Positions 60,591 to 60,782 of a stretch of 60,782 nucleotides of DNA are shown here, one piece after another; the stretch's first letter is position 1; each line of letters begins with the position of its first letter. This DNA comes from Chloroflexota bacterium (lineage in GTDB: Bacteria > Chloroflexota > Anaerolineae > Aggregatilineales > Phototrophicaceae): contig JAPPFH010000010.1 in the NCBI GenBank assembly GCA_028875185.1, forward strand, positions 1 to 60,782. Reading direction: 5' to 3'. A model generated the notes under the pieces. The model did no database searches and was not told where the DNA came from. It worked only from the letters and a program-made list of their open reading frames with translations. Made by a program: the position numbers and the translations under genes.

Positions 60591-60730
60591 GAGTGGTGAG
60601 TTGTTAATATATCCCTCGTTTCCCCCACCCTAAATCCCTCCCCGAACGCCAGTGTCTACGCGGCGCAAATGAGGGAGGGACTTCAAAAGCCCGTAATTCC
60701 TTGAAAAACTCCCCTTCCCTCATTTTGGGC
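60591..60730. repeat. Dispersed element copy with loop insertion
   Basis: Inverted copy of 40717-40842: GAGTGGTGAGTTGTTAATAT, CCCCCACCCTAAATCCCTCC, then a ~22-bp insert (GAACGCCAGTGTCTACGCGG) in the loop of the inner palindrome, and GAGGGAGGGACTTCAAAAGC onward to CTCATTTTGGG. Runs to near the window edge. Confidence 0.8.
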
Positions 60731-60782
60731 TGAGGAGCGGACATGTTTTCAGCACAGACGTCTATCCGCAACAAATTGGAGT

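Overview
The window looks like a chromosomal stretch from an uncultured-type Chloroflexota bacterium, most likely Anaerolineae-like. This is inferred from gene content, not from a marker gene. The evidence is the moderately high GC, the many secreted or membrane-tethered proteins with SH3 and fibronectin-III domains on Pro/Thr-rich linkers, a PTPS-related multi-spanning membrane protein, a SARP/BTAD regulator with a degenerate ATPase half, T5orf172 (GIY-YIG-like) domains fused to membrane anchors, and many small palindromic and MITE-like repeats between genes. There is no rRNA, CRISPR array, prophage or intact insertion sequence.

Layout. 1-7.1 kb: the tail of an FN3/SH3-type secreted protein, a C-terminal J-domain protein, a four-carbon acid sugar kinase, two overlapping DinB-like genes, a tRNA cluster (Pro, Gly, CAT-anticodon), a NYN ribonuclease and an orphan PAS histidine kinase. 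7.2-15.8 kb: NERD-domain membrane protein, AddB, AddA and an ABC-2-like membrane protein packed head to tail, the double-strand-break repair module. 15.8-16.5 kb: an AT-richer pair of overlapping small membrane-protein genes. 16.6-25.4 kb: a Nudix-like protein, two peroxiredoxins each beside an SH3-domain exported protein, a PTPS-related membrane protein with a C9 tract in its putative promoter, a coiled-coil pseudogene, an FN3/SH3 gene whose reading frame is broken at a C11 tract, and homoserine dehydrogenase. 25.4-34.7 kb: PspA and a coiled-coil membrane protein, a VOC protein, an amino-acid ABC permease with a double-domain binding protein, an FAD oxidoreductase, D-galactonate dehydratase, and a cation/proton antiporter with a PII-like partner.

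34.7-37.2 kb: a tandem pair of paralogous secreted proteins with an SH3 domain, novel-looking Cys-rich repeats and an HExxH metallopeptidase-like C-terminal domain. 37.2-37.9 kb: a repeat-dense island with three 9-bp-arm/3-nt-loop hairpins, then tRNA-Gln. 38-47 kb: a minus-strand catabolic and housekeeping block (aminotransferase, M20 amidohydrolase, ferredoxin-NADP reductase-like enzyme, M24 peptidase, SelA, membrane protein, SARP-type regulator). 47.4-60.5 kb: cyclophilin, a membrane-anchored double T5orf172-like protein, an ALDH16-type double aldehyde dehydrogenase, a carbamoylase-type M20 hydrolase, exonuclease III, a second T5orf172-like membrane protein with extracellular FN3/SH3 domains, a tightly coupled four-gene operon ending in a DUF4139 protein, and polyphosphate kinase 1.

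The most interesting candidates are the paired SH3/Cys-repeat/HExxH proteins, the membrane-tethered GIY-YIG-like fusion family, the two homopolymer tracts that look like phase-variation switches, the covarying hairpin family, divergent putative leaderless promoters, and the antiporter/PII-like pair.
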